Shown: positions 1 to 9,149 of the stretch, one piece after another
How positions within the stretch are numbered: the first letter of the stretch is position 1
Layout: the number at the start of each line of letters is the position of its first letter
Source of the DNA: Hanstruepera flava
Lineage (GTDB): Bacteria > Bacteroidota > Bacteroidia > Flavobacteriales > Flavobacteriaceae
DNA length: 64,000 bases
Assembly: GCF_023634025.1 (NCBI RefSeq)
Contig: NZ_JALJCW010000001.1
Location: 348,501-412,500 of the forward strand
Reading direction: 5' to 3'
Program-made: the position numbers and the translations under genes
Notes under the pieces: model-generated
The model's input: the letters and a program-made list of their open reading frames with translations, nothing else
The model's database searches: none
Told to the model about the DNA's origin: nothing

Positions 1-2
1 CA

Positions 3-911
3 ACAGTTAAGCTCTTTAAAATGCTATTGTCTAAAGATTTAGAAAAGTTTATTGTTCAAGATGCCATAAAGGTTGAGCCAAAAAACCAAATGGCACCTAA
101 TCTAAAGCAAATTATAGATAAACTACCAAACACCACTGGTATTTACTACATGCACAGTGACAATGGTGATGTTATTTATATTGGCAAAAGCAAAAACATT
201 AAAAACAGAATTAGTCAGCATTTTACTAACACCTCATCTAAATCTAAAAAATTACAACGGCAAGTAGCCGCTGTAACCTATGAAAGAACTGGTAGTGAAC
301 TGGTAGCACTTTTAAAAGAAAGTGAAGAGATAAAACGTAATAAGCCTCTTTTTAATAGAGCCTTGAGACGCAATTTATTTACTCATGCACTATATAGTTT
401 TAAAGATGCTAATGGTTACTTAAACTTACAAATTGACAAAGCCGATGGTCGCAAAAAACCAATTACAACATTTACAAACAGACAAAGCGCCAAAAGTTTT
501 CTTTTTAATAGTGTAGAAGAGTTTAATTTGTGTCAAAAGCTAGTTGGCTTATACCCTTCTAAAACAAGCTGTTTTAATTATAGCATTAAACAATGCAATG
601 GGGCATGTATTCAAGAAGAGATAGAGTCTGATTATAATACACGCGTTCAATCCCTAATTTCAAAGCATAGTTACGACAATCAAAATATGGTTGTTATCGA
701 CAGAGGTCGAGATATTGAAGAACGCAGTGCCGTTTTAATTGAAAATGGCATTTTTAAAGGTTTGGGGTACTTTAATCTTAACTATCAAATTAACAATGTT
801 GAAGTTTTACGATCTATTATTACACCAATGGAGAATAATCGTGACGCTCAACATATCATACAAAACTATATTCGCCGTAATAAAAAATTAAAAATTATTA
901 AAATAGACTAA
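3..911 (+). CDS. DnaQ-like exonuclease / GIY-YIG nuclease, C-terminal part (5' end outside window)
   Basis: The frame is open to the left edge with no stop before the first ATG (position 21), so this is the 3' part of a longer gene. Counting from that ATG, residues 40-63 carry the GIY-YIG nuclease signature: GIYY, then VIYIGKSKN and a conserved Arg (R63). After it comes a Cys-containing segment (CFNYSIKQCNGAC, about residue 190) like that behind the nuclease module of UvrC-related proteins. In Flavobacteriaceae such proteins usually have an N-terminal DnaQ/epsilon-type 3'-5' exonuclease domain; the residues just before the ATG (TVKLFK) would fit the last helix of that domain, but this is inference. 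Likely role: DNA repair or processing nuclease in the cytoplasm. The next gene starts directly after the stop codon. Confidence 0.8.
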   Translation, partial: TVKLFKMLLSKDLEKFIVQDAIKVEPKNQMAPNLKQIIDKLPNTTGIYYMHSDNGDVIYIGKSKNIKNRISQHFTNTSSKSKKLQRQVAAVTYERTGSELVALLKESEEIKRNKPLFNRALRRNLFTHALYSFKDANGYLNLQIDKADGRKKPITTFTNRQSAKSFLFNSVEEFNLCQKLVGLYPSKTSCFNYSIKQCNGACIQEEIESDYNTRVQSLISKHSYDNQNMVVIDRGRDIEERSAVLIENGIFKGLGYFNLNYQINNVEVLRSIITPMENNRDAQHIIQNYIRRNKKLKIIKID

Positions 912-2867
912 ATGAGACTACTTATCCTACTTACGTTTTTATTGACTTTTTCTTCTTATGCTCAAGATAGTTTTTCTTCAGAGGACTATAATGTATCGCG
1001 AAATGATTTAGAGACCAATATCTTTAAGAAAGACACCACTGCAAATGCATTGGTGATTTATGAATATGGTAATAGCTATATTAATAAGAATACGTTTTTC
1101 TTAAATTTTGAATACAAACAAAAGTTAAAAATACTAAAGCGCGATGGTTTTGAAAAAGCCACCATAAAAATCTACTTATACAATAGCAATAAGAAAAAAG
1201 AAAAGGTAACCGACATATATGCTGAAACTCAAAATTTAGTAGATGGTAAAGTCGTTCGAACAAAATTAAATAAAGATCAAATCTTTACAGAACGTTATAA
1301 TGCGAACTACACGCTAGTAAAATTTACCATGCCCAATGTGCAAGAGGGTTCTGTAATTACGTATCGTTATGAAATGGAGTCGCCTTTTATCTACAAATAT
1401 AAAGGCTGGGAGTTTCAAGATGATATCCCAAAAATTCATAGTGAATATCACACCAGTATACCAGCTATTTATGAATACAATATTAAACTAGTAGGTCAAC
1501 TTCCACTGTCCAAAAATGAAACAGGACGTAAAAATCGTTGTGTAGAAGGTGGTAATGGAACTTATGCAGATTGCTTTACTGCCGATTACGTTATGAACAA
1601 CATTCCAGCTTTTGTAGAAGAAGATTACATGACTACCCGAGACAACTACCTTTCTAAAATAGACTACGAGTTAAGAATAATACGCTATTTTGATGGTACA
1701 GTAGACAACATAACCAAAACCTGGGAAACTGCTGACAAGGAATTAAAAACTGATGAAAATATTGGGCGTCAATTAAATAAAAATGTAGCCTCAAATGTTA
1801 GTATTGCTGATAGTATTTTATCTGAACCCAACTTATTAAAGCGAGCTAAAGGCATTTACAAATATGTTCAGAATAACTTCACTTGGAATGAACGTTATGG
1901 TATATACAATGAGTCTTCTGTAAAAGAATTAACTAGAGAAAAATCTGGTAGTGTGGCCGAAATAAATATTTTGCTTCATAACCTTTTAGAGGAATACGAT
2001 ATAGAAGTATCTCCAGTATTAATGTCAACAAGAGGCAACGGTCTCCCTACTAAAATATATCCAGTTATTTCAGATTTCAACTATTTAATTGTCCAAGCCA
2101 AAATCAATAATAAAACCTATCTATTAGACGCAACAGATGAATACTTAAGCTTTGGAGAATTACCTTTTAGATGCCTAAATCAATACGGTAGAAAATTAGA
2201 TTTCAAAAAAGGAAGCGAATGGATTGACATTGCACCTAAAAAAGTATCAACAATAGTATATAAGGCTGAACTTTCGGTTAACGAAGATGAATTGATAGAA
2301 GGGCAATTGCATGCTTCCTCAAGTGGTTATCACGCTATTCCACTAAAAAAGGCATATTTTAGTAATAAGCAAGATTATGTGAATTATTTCAATGAAAAAA
2401 ACTCTAACGTTGAAGTTATAGACCACAGTACAAAAACAAAAGAAAAGTCAGATTTCATATTTGACGAAAATTTCGAAATAGAATATTTACCAGAAACTGT
2501 AGGCGATAATATTTACATTAACCCATTTATTTTTAATTTTTTTAAAGAGAACCCTTTTAAACTTCAAGAAAGAACATACCCAATTGATTTTGGCTATAAA
2601 GATGCTTATCTCTACAATCTTACGCTTGACTTAAACGATTTGTACGAAGTTGTTGAAATGCCAGAATCTAAGACGTTTAACTTACCTAATAATACAGGTC
2701 AAGTTAATTTTATTTCTAAAACAGAAAACAATCAAGTTAAAATATATCTTAAAATTAACTTTTCTAAAGCAATATACGAACAAGAATATTACAGTTATTT
2801 AAAAGATTTTATGAGCAATGTTGTAGATATACAAAACAACTCGTTAATCGTGATTAAGAAAAAATAA
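912..2867 (+). CDS. Exported DUF3857 protein with degenerate transglutaminase-like domain
   Basis: 651 residues with an N-terminal signal peptide (about 1-17, ending SSYAQ). The N-terminal half resembles DUF3857 and the middle resembles the transglutaminase-like core that normally follows it in Bacteroidota. In the core, the position where an active transglutaminase has its catalytic Cys reads KSGSVAE (about residues 344-350), and the usual His region reads DFNYLIV; only the Asp-like LLDATDE is retained. I infer a non-catalytic fold, perhaps for binding peptides or glycans in the periplasm. The ATG follows the TAA of the nuclease gene with no gap, so the two are probably cotranscribed. Family call is fairly firm, function unknown. 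Confidence 0.8.
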   Translation: MRLLILLTFLLTFSSYAQDSFSSEDYNVSRNDLETNIFKKDTTANALVIYEYGNSYINKNTFFLNFEYKQKLKILKRDGFEKATIKIYLYNSNKKKEKVTDIYAETQNLVDGKVVRTKLNKDQIFTERYNANYTLVKFTMPNVQEGSVITYRYEMESPFIYKYKGWEFQDDIPKIHSEYHTSIPAIYEYNIKLVGQLPLSKNETGRKNRCVEGGNGTYADCFTADYVMNNIPAFVEEDYMTTRDNYLSKIDYELRIIRYFDGTVDNITKTWETADKELKTDENIGRQLNKNVASNVSIADSILSEPNLLKRAKGIYKYVQNNFTWNERYGIYNESSVKELTREKSGSVAEINILLHNLLEEYDIEVSPVLMSTRGNGLPTKIYPVISDFNYLIVQAKINNKTYLLDATDEYLSFGELPFRCLNQYGRKLDFKKGSEWIDIAPKKVSTIVYKAELSVNEDELIEGQLHASSSGYHAIPLKKAYFSNKQDYVNYFNEKNSNVEVIDHSTKTKEKSDFIFDENFEIEYLPETVGDNIYINPFIFNFFKENPFKLQERTYPIDFGYKDAYLYNLTLDLNDLYEVVEMPESKTFNLPNNTGQVNFISKTENNQVKIYLKINFSKAIYEQEYYSYLKDFMSNVVDIQNNSLIVIKKK

Positions 2868-2894
2868 TTTATCTTTAATTGCAATTCATATATA

Positions 2895-3767
2895 ATGAAC
2901 GACACCAATAACAAATCTTGGCAGGCAAAACTTCATGAAATAATTTATGAAGCAGATACACCTGCCGGTAAGTTATTTGATGTTGTATTACTCATTGCTA
3001 TTTTAGCTAGTATTCTATTGGTTATGCTTGAGAGCGTGAAGAGCATAGATGCTAAATACCATGCTTTTCTTAATATCTCTGAATGGATCATTACCATTTT
3101 ATTTTCAATAGAATATATTCTTCGAATAATTTCAGTAAAAAAGCCTATCAAGTATATTACCAGTTTTTATGGTGTTATAGACCTCCTCTCAACCATACCT
3201 AAATACCTGTCTTTAATTTTTGCTGGCACACATGCACTTGTGGCACTAAGGGCTTTACGATTGTTACGTGTGTTCAGAATCCTAAAACTAGCTCGTTATT
3301 TAGGCGCTTCTAATCAATTAGCTTCGGCCATTAAAGCTAGTCGTGCTAAAATTTCTGTTTTCTTGTTTGCTGTATTGATTGCCGCCATTATATTTGGAAC
3401 CATAATGTATTTAGTTGAAGGTGAAGAAAGTGGTTTCACCAACATACCAAAAAGCGTTTATTGGTGTATTGTAACACTTACCACAGTTGGATTTGGTGAT
3501 ATAGCTCCAGTAACGCCTCTTGGTCAATTTATTGCAACAATTATTATGATTTTAGGTTATGGTATAATTGCTGTACCCACAGGTATAGTTTCGGCAGAAT
3601 ATACCAAAAAGGCCAATAGTAATGGTAAAACAGATTTAGGCCCCATACCACCTCATCCAAATGAAGTTCACTTAAATTCGCAATGTTGCGCTAATTGTCT
3701 AAATGAAAAGCATGCTGATGGTGCCGAATATTGCTTTAAGTGTGGCTGCAAACTTCATTATGACTAA
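2895..3767 (+). CDS. Voltage-gated-type potassium channel with C-terminal zinc ribbon
   Basis: 290 residues with six membrane segments. S4 has regularly spaced arginines (LRALRLLRVFRILKLARYL region, about 115-138) and the pore carries the K+-selectivity motif TVGFGD at about 196-201, so this is a Kv-like ion transporter in the inner membrane. The cytoplasmic tail ends with two CxxC pairs, C265-x2-C268 and C280-x2-C283, which looks like a zinc ribbon; C264 and C285 also lie there. The last 8 bases overlap the start of miaA, indicating translational coupling. Selectivity is inferred from the filter. The role of the zinc ribbon is unknown. Confidence 0.9.
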   Translation: MNDTNNKSWQAKLHEIIYEADTPAGKLFDVVLLIAILASILLVMLESVKSIDAKYHAFLNISEWIITILFSIEYILRIISVKKPIKYITSFYGVIDLLSTIPKYLSLIFAGTHALVALRALRLLRVFRILKLARYLGASNQLASAIKASRAKISVFLFAVLIAAIIFGTIMYLVEGEESGFTNIPKSVYWCIVTLTTVGFGDIAPVTPLGQFIATIIMILGYGIIAVPTGIVSAEYTKKANSNGKTDLGPIPPHPNEVHLNSQCCANCLNEKHADGAEYCFKCGCKLHYD

Positions 3768-4671
3768 AGTATTAATTTCAATCGTTGGTCCAACAGCAAT
3801 AGGCAAAACAGCTTTAAGTATTGCTTTGGCTAATTATTTTAAGACTGATATAATTTCTTCAGACTCGCGGCAATTTTTTAAAGAAATGCAAATTGGCACA
3901 GCAGCTCCCACTCAAGAAGAACTTAATGCGGCTCCTCATCACTTCATACACCATAAGTCTATAACAGATGATTATAATGTTGGTTCTTTTGAAAAAGAAG
4001 CCCTTAACAAACTGGAAAAGTTATTTAAAAAACATGATATCGTAATTATGGTTGGCGGTTCTGGTTTATATGTAGATGCCGTAACTAAAGGATTAGATGA
4101 TTTTCCTGAAGTAGATTCTAATATTAGGCAGGAACTAAAAATACAATATGATAATGAGGGCCTGAAATCCCTGCAAGACCAATTGAAACGTTTAGATTTA
4201 GAAACCTACAAAACTATAGCAATAGATAATCCACATCGTGTAATGCGTGCTTTAGAAGTTTGTATTGGAACCCATAAGCCCTATTCTTCTTTCTTAAACA
4301 AAAAGAAAAATAAAAGACCGTTCAAAACCATTACTATAGGATTAAATACCGATCGAGAAACTGTTTACAAACGCATTAATGAACGTGTAGATGTTATGAT
4401 GGAACAAGGTCTTTTGGAAGAAGCTAAAAATCTTTATAAATTTAAACATCTAAACAGCTTAAATACTGTAGGATATAAAGAGTTATTTAATTTTTTTGAT
4501 GGTAATTGGACTCTAGAATTTGCTGTTTCTGAAATCAAAAAAAATAGCCGACGGTTTGCCAAACGGCAATTAACGTGGTTTAAAAAAGATGAAGGTACTA
4601 TTTGGTTTGATTACCAAACACCTCGAGATATTATTATTGAAGCTGTTAATTCCAAAATTAAAGCCTTATGA
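3760..4671 (+). CDS. miaA: tRNA dimethylallyltransferase
   Basis: Transfers a dimethylallyl group to N6 of A37 in tRNAs that read codons starting with U. The P-loop GPTAIGKT lies near the N terminus, followed by the DSRQ motif that contacts the target base, and by a conserved fold typical of IPP transferases. I chose the ATG at 3760, giving 303 residues, the usual family length; a longer frame from 3703 would add 19 residues lying inside the channel gene and having no family counterpart. It overlaps the channel gene by 8 bases and the following small gene by 4 bases (ATGA), so the three genes likely form one operon. Confidence 0.96.
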   Translation: MTKVLISIVGPTAIGKTALSIALANYFKTDIISSDSRQFFKEMQIGTAAPTQEELNAAPHHFIHHKSITDDYNVGSFEKEALNKLEKLFKKHDIVIMVGGSGLYVDAVTKGLDDFPEVDSNIRQELKIQYDNEGLKSLQDQLKRLDLETYKTIAIDNPHRVMRALEVCIGTHKPYSSFLNKKKNKRPFKTITIGLNTDRETVYKRINERVDVMMEQGLLEEAKNLYKFKHLNSLNTVGYKELFNFFDGNWTLEFAVSEIKKNSRRFAKRQLTWFKKDEGTIWFDYQTPRDIIIEAVNSKIKAL

Positions 4672-5174
4672 AAAAAGTAAGTATTATTCTTGCCCTATTT
4701 TTTGTTTGTCAAATATTTTCCCAAGAAAAACCGCATTTAACAGATATAAATAAGCAAATATGGGAACCGTTTACAACAGCATTTGAAACATTTGATTACA
4801 ATCTCTTTGCTACATTGCATAGCGAAGATTTAATTCGTGTTAGTGGAAATGGAAAACACATTAAAAATAAGGAGGACTATATAAAAGGTTATAAATCGCG
4901 TTGGTCAAACAGCAACCGAACTCAAACAATATCGTTTCGTTTTTTAGAGCGTATTTCAAATAATGAATCTGCTTCTGAACGTGGCATATACAAACTAACT
5001 CTAAACCCCAATACCGAGCAAGAGCAAAGTTATTATGGAAAGTTTCATGTACTCTTAAAAAAAGAAAACGAAACTTGGAAAATTCTTGTTGATTATGATT
5101 CTACTGAAAACAATACCATTAATGAAGCATCTTACAAGAGTGCTTTTGCAATAAACGATTATTCTAAATACTAA
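4668..5174 (+). CDS. Exported SnoaL/NTF2-like protein (DUF4440 type)
   Basis: 168 residues with a clear signal peptide (about 1-19, ending CQIFSQ). The mature part looks like the cone-shaped NTF2/SnoaL fold: an opening helix (IWEPFTTAFETFDYNLFATLH), the segment EDLIRVSGNGKHIKNKEDY, and a closing strand WKILVDYDS. Such DUF4440-type proteins bind small molecules or act as dimeric accessory domains; no catalytic residues can be assigned here. Its ATG overlaps the miaA stop, and an intrinsic terminator follows directly, so it is the last gene of this plus-strand unit. Confidence 0.7.
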   Translation: MKKVSIILALFFVCQIFSQEKPHLTDINKQIWEPFTTAFETFDYNLFATLHSEDLIRVSGNGKHIKNKEDYIKGYKSRWSNSNRTQTISFRFLERISNNESASERGIYKLTLNPNTEQEQSYYGKFHVLLKKENETWKILVDYDSTENNTINEASYKSAFAINDYSKY

Positions 5175-5208
5175 AAAAGCCCAACACTATTTAGTATGTC
5201 GGGCTTTT
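5175..5208. terminator. Bidirectional intrinsic terminator
   Basis: AAAAGCCC (5175-5182) pairs with GGGCTTTT (5201-5208). A and T runs on the two flanks give a U tract in either direction. It lies between convergent genes and can serve both the miaA unit and the response regulator gene. Confidence 0.8.
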
Positions 5209-5230
5209 AAGCAATCTGTATGTAATAGAA

Positions 5231-5941
5231 TTAAGACTCTGAATTGATTACCAATCTGAATCCTTCTCCATGGATATTTAAAATCTCTACTTTTGGATCA
5301 AGCTTAAGATACTTACGAAGTTTTGCTATATACACATCCATACTACGAGATGTAAAATAATTATCGTCTCTCCAAATTTTGGTTAAAGCCAATTCTCTTG
5401 GCATTAAATCATTTTCATGTAAAGCCAATAGGCGTAATAATTCATTTTCTTTAGGCGACAACTTAATTTGCTCTCCTCCATCGTAAGTTAAGAAACGTAA
5501 TTTAGAGTTTAAATCGAATTTACCTATCTTGAATTGAAATTGCTTACTATCTGCAACCGTTTCTGTTGCCTTACGCTGCATAATGGCCTTAATTTTCATA
5601 AGCAAAACCTCGCTATCAAAAGGTTTGTTTAAGTAATCGTCAGCTCCTACCTTATAGCCTTTAAGAACATCTTCTTTCATAGCTTTAGCTGTTAGAAATA
5701 CAATAGGTACATCTGTGTTCTTTTCACGTATTTCTTTGGCTAAGGTAAACCCATCTTTATACGGCATCATAACATCAAGAATACATAAATCAAAATCATC
5801 TTTCTTGAATTTCTCGAAGCCTTCCATACCATTTTTAGCATGGGTAACCTCATACTCATTCATTATTAAATAATCTTTTAAAATGGTTCCAAAATTCGGG
5901 TCATCTTCAACTAATAAGATTTTCTTTTGCTGTTCAGTCAT
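5231..5941 (-). CDS. OmpR-family response regulator (RprY-like)
   Basis: 236 residues. The receiver domain has acidic residues at the N terminus (VEDD), the phospho-acceptor D56 in CILDVMMP, and K106 in LNKPF. The C-terminal half is a winged-helix DNA-binding domain of OmpR type (SPKENELLRLLALHEND, then RSMDVYIAKLRKYL). It is the output partner of the histidine kinase encoded 4 bases upstream. The pair resembles RprX/RprY of Bacteroides in size and order, but the symbol is not assigned because this rests on general architecture only. Target genes cannot be read from the sequence. Confidence 0.93.
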   Translation of the reverse strand: MTEQQKKILLVEDDPNFGTILKDYLIMNEYEVTHAKNGMEGFEKFKKDDFDLCILDVMMPYKDGFTLAKEIREKNTDVPIVFLTAKAMKEDVLKGYKVGADDYLNKPFDSEVLLMKIKAIMQRKATETVADSKQFQFKIGKFDLNSKLRFLTYDGGEQIKLSPKENELLRLLALHENDLMPRELALTKIWRDDNYFTSRSMDVYIAKLRKYLKLDPKVEILNIHGEGFRLVINSES

Positions 5942-5945
5942 AACT

Positions 5946-7520
5946 TTACGATATTAATGGAAGCTTAATAATAAACGTACTTCCTTTTTCTTTTTCACTT
6001 TCAACGGAAATGTGCCCTTGATGATCATCTACTATTCGTTTAACGTAGGCTAATCCAAGACCATGTCCTTTTACATTATGTATATTTCCCGTGTGCTCTC
6101 TATAAAATTTTTCAAACACACGTTTTTGGGCAGCTTTACTCATACCACTACCCTGATCTTTTATTTTTAAAATGATGTTTGTTCCAACATTTTCGGTATA
6201 AACATCAATTTTAGGTGCATCTGGAGAATACTTTATAGCATTGTCCAGGATGTTTACTATAACATTTGTAAAGTGCGTTTCATTGGCTAAAACAGAAGAT
6301 TTATCGGCTTCTAAATGTGTCTTAATAAATCCTTTCCTGTCTTCAACTATCAATTCTACATGCGTTATAGCATCTTCAATTAAGTCGTGTAATTTTACAC
6401 GGTCTTTACTAATGTTAAGTTCATTTTTTTCAAGTTTAGATATTCGCAACACATTTTCAACTTGCGCATGCATACGCTTGTTTTCATCTTTTATCATTTG
6501 AAGATATCGCATTACACGTTCTTTATCTTCAATAACTTTTGGATTTTTAATCGCATCTAAAGCTAAATTTATGGTCGCTATTGGTGTTTTAAACTCATGG
6601 GTCATATTATTAATGAAATCGGTTTTGATTTCAGAAATCTTACGTTGTTTAAAAAGCTGCATAAGTGCACTAGAGTATGCTATAATAATAATTGAGGTGA
6701 AAATGATTGACAACAACGTCATACGAACTATAGATGATTGAATAAATTTATTCCGCTTTGGAAAATTTACCAACAATCTGTAATTATTTCTACCTGAATC
6801 CGAATCGAAAATTGGTATACTATAAGTTTCTGTTTTTTCCAGTTCAAAACCTTCACTTTGTACTTTAGTTGCCAAATCATTGCTATATATAGCAAATTCG
6901 TAACCCAATTCTATATTATCTTCTTTAAGTTTACTGGATAACAATGAAGTGATTTCTTCATTCTTTATACGTTTGTGTATTGGAACTCGACTACCTGCTA
7001 ATTTAAATAATTCTGCAAAACTGATTTTTTCAGCCTCTGTTAATCGCGCAATTTTAGATATACTTAAAATAGGGTTGCTTTGCAGTTCATTATCTAAAGC
7101 TCCTCTATTGCTATAAATTTTGGTTTCAGATTTATTTAAAATCCGTTTGATGTTTATACTATCTAAACCTATGTCAAAGAACGATGAAGGCAATTTATAA
7201 TTTTCTTCTAGGATACCACTTCTAGAGATGATAGTCTCGTTGGTATCTTCATTTTGTTGATATAAAAAAATATCTGAAATCGCTACAGTATCAGCTTGCT
7301 TTTCTTGGTCAACCAAATTTTGATACTTATCAAAATACCGTTCAATTTCATCTTCTTCAATCTGCCTTGCCGTATAACTTAATGCTTTTTTTACATTAAA
7401 ATTAAATTGCTCTTCTTCATTTTTAATGGAGTTATTAATGTAATAAGCTTGTACGAAAATAATACCGATAAGCGATAAACTCATTAATAACACCAGTATG
7501 ATGAATAACTTTTTGCCCAT
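5946..7520 (-). CDS. Membrane sensor histidine kinase (RprX-like)
   Basis: 524 residues. One membrane helix at the N terminus (about 5-28) and a second at about 265-288 flank a periplasmic sensor region of roughly 235 residues. The dimerisation domain carries the phospho-acceptor His (H308) in MTHEFKTP. The ATPase domain shows the N box region, DQGSGMS (G1), FEKFYR and GHGLGLAYVK (G2). I chose ATG at 7520; the codon before it is TTG and would add one residue. It is the first gene of the kinase-regulator pair and follows coaE after a 76-base gap that holds a long inverted repeat. Confidence 0.93.
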   Translation of the reverse strand: MGKKLFIILVLLMSLSLIGIIFVQAYYINNSIKNEEEQFNFNVKKALSYTARQIEEDEIERYFDKYQNLVDQEKQADTVAISDIFLYQQNEDTNETIISRSGILEENYKLPSSFFDIGLDSINIKRILNKSETKIYSNRGALDNELQSNPILSISKIARLTEAEKISFAELFKLAGSRVPIHKRIKNEEITSLLSSKLKEDNIELGYEFAIYSNDLATKVQSEGFELEKTETYSIPIFDSDSGRNNYRLLVNFPKRNKFIQSSIVRMTLLSIIFTSIIIIAYSSALMQLFKQRKISEIKTDFINNMTHEFKTPIATINLALDAIKNPKVIEDKERVMRYLQMIKDENKRMHAQVENVLRISKLEKNELNISKDRVKLHDLIEDAITHVELIVEDRKGFIKTHLEADKSSVLANETHFTNVIVNILDNAIKYSPDAPKIDVYTENVGTNIILKIKDQGSGMSKAAQKRVFEKFYREHTGNIHNVKGHGLGLAYVKRIVDDHQGHISVESEKEKGSTFIIKLPLIS

Positions 7521-7534
7521 CAATCAAAATTAAC

Positions 7535-7590
7535 ATTTTAACATTTAGCGTTCTTAGCATTTAACCTTACATTAACAAAAATGTTAAAAT
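7535..7590. repeat. 12-bp inverted repeat upstream of the two-component genes
   Basis: ATTTTAACATTT (7535-7546) is the exact reverse complement of AAATGTTAAAAT (7579-7590), separated by 32 bases. TAACATTT also occurs twice in tandem at 7531-7546. It may be an operator of the two-component system or a weak stop signal behind coaE. There is no proof of either role. Confidence 0.4.
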
Positions 7591-7599
7591 TTGAAGTTC

Positions 7600-8187
7600 T
7601 TAGTATGATTTAAGTAATGTTTTATGAATTTTTAGTACTTGTTTATGTGTGTCTTCTAGCTTCAAATTATTGATAACAAAATGTGCTTTAGCCTTGTTAT
7701 CATCATCTTTTGATTGATTATTAATAATAGCTTGAACTTTTTCTTGAGTTGAATTATCACGTTTTATAACCCTTTTAATACGTTCAGTAATAGGTGCTGT
7801 TACCAATATAACATAGTCACAGTTTTTATATCCGCCTGTTTCAAATAAAATGGCAGATTCTTTTAACACATAAGGTTTTTCATTATGCTTTTTTAACCAG
7901 CGTTTAAAGTGTTGACCAACTTTTGGGTGTACTATACTATTCATTCTTTCCAAAAGCTCTTTATTATTAAAAATTATTTGGGCAATGTAAGGTCTATTAA
8001 GAATATTGTTTTGGTAAGCCTTTTCACCAAACAAACCAATAAGTTTTCGTTTAATTACTTTTGATCGGTTCATTAGCGCCTTGGCTTCAATATCTGAATT
8101 ATAAACAGGCACACCAAACTCTTTAAACATATTTGCAACCGTAGTTTTTCCGCTACCTATACCTCCTGTAATACCTACAATTTTCAT
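7600..8187 (-). CDS. coaE: Dephospho-CoA kinase
   Basis: 195 residues, the normal family length. It performs the last step of coenzyme A synthesis, ATP-dependent phosphorylation of the 3'-OH of dephospho-CoA. The P-loop is GGIGSGKTT at residues 8-16, and the family motif VYNSDIEAKALM follows at about 28-39. The start overlaps the end of the YbbR gene by 4 bases, which points to one operon glycosyltransferase-ybbR-coaE, probably read on into the two-component genes. Confidence 0.95.
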   Translation of the reverse strand: MKIVGITGGIGSGKTTVANMFKEFGVPVYNSDIEAKALMNRSKVIKRKLIGLFGEKAYQNNILNRPYIAQIIFNNKELLERMNSIVHPKVGQHFKRWLKKHNEKPYVLKESAILFETGGYKNCDYVILVTAPITERIKRVIKRDNSTQEKVQAIINNQSKDDDNKAKAHFVINNLKLEDTHKQVLKIHKTLLKSY

Positions 8188-9149
8188 TCTGTAATTATAA
8201 ATTCTATTTGTTTTAGGTTTATTTTCAAATTTCTAACACCTTCAGGTTTTTTTATAATTCTAGGTACAAAATACGATTGGGTATCATCAACGTCATTAAA
8301 ATTACATTCAACCTTAAAGTTTTCACTTTTTACAGATTTAAAATTCGTTAAACTTGTATAATATGAAACCATAACTGTTTTAGGAAAGTATTTAATTTTA
8401 ATACTATCTGGGATGTTTACTACTTCGATAGGAACTTTTAATTTACCTTCAGTAAATTTTTCAACAGATGCAGAAACTAAAACTTCTTTTGGAGTGAATT
8501 TTAGTTGATTGTTTTCTTCTGAAAGCTTCAATGATACTTTTGATTTAATCTCTGAAGACACTTGGTTTAATTGTAAGGTATCGGTTTCTATATGATGAAT
8601 TTCAGACAAAACAGATTTAGGACCTACAACTTTTACAGAATCAGGCGACAACTCAAAACCTTTCAATATATCATAACCCAATTTAAATTTAATATCTGAA
8701 TTTAATACCACTGGAACTTTTTTAATATCATTTTCATCATATTTAAACCATAACGTATCAGGGTTTAGATTAACAATTTCAACATCCTTATCGAATTGAG
8801 CTATGATATTTGAAAAAGCTGTTTGGTTATTCCAAACATACATCCCATTGGTTTTACTTATGTTTTCAGAAAAATCTAAAGCTATTTTAGGCTTATTAAA
8901 GTAAAACTTTAAAAAGTTAAACCCTTTTGTTTTTAAACTGATATTTAAAATTGGTGTTGAATCGTTAATAATCACATCGGTTTCCGGTACATTCACCTCA
9001 ACAATGTCAAACGCTATAGTGTTAGTATAGGTTTTTGACAGTTTTGTTAGAATTAAAATTACAAATGACAACAGTAAAAACATTAAAAAAATATTAATCC
9101 GTTTACTTTTTACAGATTTAATTAATTTGTCTTTGAGTTTATTGGTCAT
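8184..9149 (-). CDS. YbbR-domain membrane-anchored protein
   Basis: 321 residues. A short basic cytoplasmic N terminus (about 1-17) is followed by one membrane helix (about 18-36) and a periplasmic part with two to three YbbR-like beta repeats; a typical segment is VPVVLNSDIKFKLGYDI. YbbR proteins in Firmicutes bind and control the diadenylate cyclase CdaA; no cdaA gene is visible here, so that partnership is not supported locally. It overlaps coaE and the glycosyltransferase gene by 4 bases each, indicating tight cotranscription. Confidence 0.85.
   Translation of the reverse strand: MTNKLKDKLIKSVKSKRINIFLMFLLLSFVILILTKLSKTYTNTIAFDIVEVNVPETDVIINDSTPILNISLKTKGFNFLKFYFNKPKIALDFSENISKTNGMYVWNNQTAFSNIIAQFDKDVEIVNLNPDTLWFKYDENDIKKVPVVLNSDIKFKLGYDILKGFELSPDSVKVVGPKSVLSEIHHIETDTLQLNQVSSEIKSKVSLKLSEENNQLKFTPKEVLVSASVEKFTEGKLKVPIEVVNIPDSIKIKYFPKTVMVSYYTSLTNFKSVKSENFKVECNFNDVDDTQSYFVPRIIKKPEGVRNLKINLKQIEFIITE

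Noticed and set aside
3703..3759. Longer miaA frame
   Set aside because: The added 19 residues lie in the channel gene in another frame and have no family counterpart.
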